DNA from: Alphaproteobacteria bacterium
GTDB lineage: Bacteria > Pseudomonadota > Alphaproteobacteria > Micropepsales > Micropepsaceae
Assembly (NCBI GenBank): GCA_947373775.1
Contig: CANBZE010000123.1
Location: 1-6,215 of the forward strand
Direction of reading: 5' to 3'
DNA length: 6,215 nt
The notes beneath the pieces were generated by a model. The model worked only from the letters and a program-made list of their open reading frames with translations. It did no database searches and was not told the DNA's origin. Of the stretch, positions 6,177 to 6,215 are shown in pieces. A program made the translations under genes and the position numbers. Position 1 is the stretch's first letter. Every line of letters begins with the position of its first letter.

Positions 6177-6183
6177 TTTCCTT
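6177..6183 (-). promoter_or_regulatory. Possible ribosome binding site of the glycosyltransferase gene
   Basis: Read on the minus strand, AAGGAAA lies 10-12 bases before the GTG at 6166, slightly far but usable. The frame is open through the last 49 bases of the window with no stop, so an upstream start cannot be excluded. Against that, only 5 of those 16 codons end in G or C, while 24 of the first 30 codons after the GTG do, and the first TPR begins just after the GTG, as is usual. The upstream stretch is therefore more likely leader than coding. Confidence 0.45.
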
Positions 6184-6215
6184 CAGCAACCAGCGAATGG
6201 AACGCTTCTGCAATT

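Overview
The window reads as GC-rich bacterial chromosome, most likely from an alphaproteobacterium. Three things point that way: strong G/C bias at third codon positions; a near-perfect match to the alphaproteobacterial EcfG general-stress promoter (GGAAC, 17 bases, CGTT) in front of a small lipoprotein gene; and a gene mix (exported DUF1588/DUF1585 and DUF1552 pair, sterol-desaturase family protein, GT41-type TPR glycosyltransferase) that occurs in soil and freshwater members of that class. The genus cannot be fixed from the sequence. There are no RNA genes, insertion sequences, CRISPR arrays or attachment sites visible.

Layout. Bases 1-2003 (+) hold a two-gene unit. First comes the 3' part of a periplasmic c-type haem protein of the planctomycete-cytochrome type (DUF1588 then DUF1585, with one CXXCH). 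Two bases after its stop begins a complete DUF1552 protein with a twin-arginine signal. Bases 2010-2723 (-) hold a stand-alone sulfotransferase that converges on this unit with a 6-base gap. Bases 2724-2935 form a divergent intergenic region carrying the stress promoter. Bases 2936-3226 (+) encode a 96-residue glycine-zipper lipoprotein, followed by a strong rho-independent terminator. Bases 3289-4341 (+) encode a membrane di-iron hydroxylase/desaturase whose start codon lies only a few bases past that terminator. Bases 4331-6166 (-) encode a TPR and O-GlcNAc-transferase-like (SPINDLY/GT41) protein that overlaps the desaturase gene tail to tail by 11 bases.

How the genes fit together. The first two genes are translationally adjacent and both products are predicted to be exported; proteins of these families are usually encoded side by side, so they probably act as one periplasmic module whose reaction is not known. 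The other four genes each look like separate transcription units. Several concern the envelope or modification of surface or cellular macromolecules (lipoprotein, membrane lipid hydroxylase, sulfotransferase, glycosyltransferase), but nothing in the sequence ties them into a single pathway. The most informative regulatory finding is the predicted stress-sigma control of the lipoprotein. The most puzzling is how the desaturase gene is expressed with a terminator hairpin directly against its start codon.
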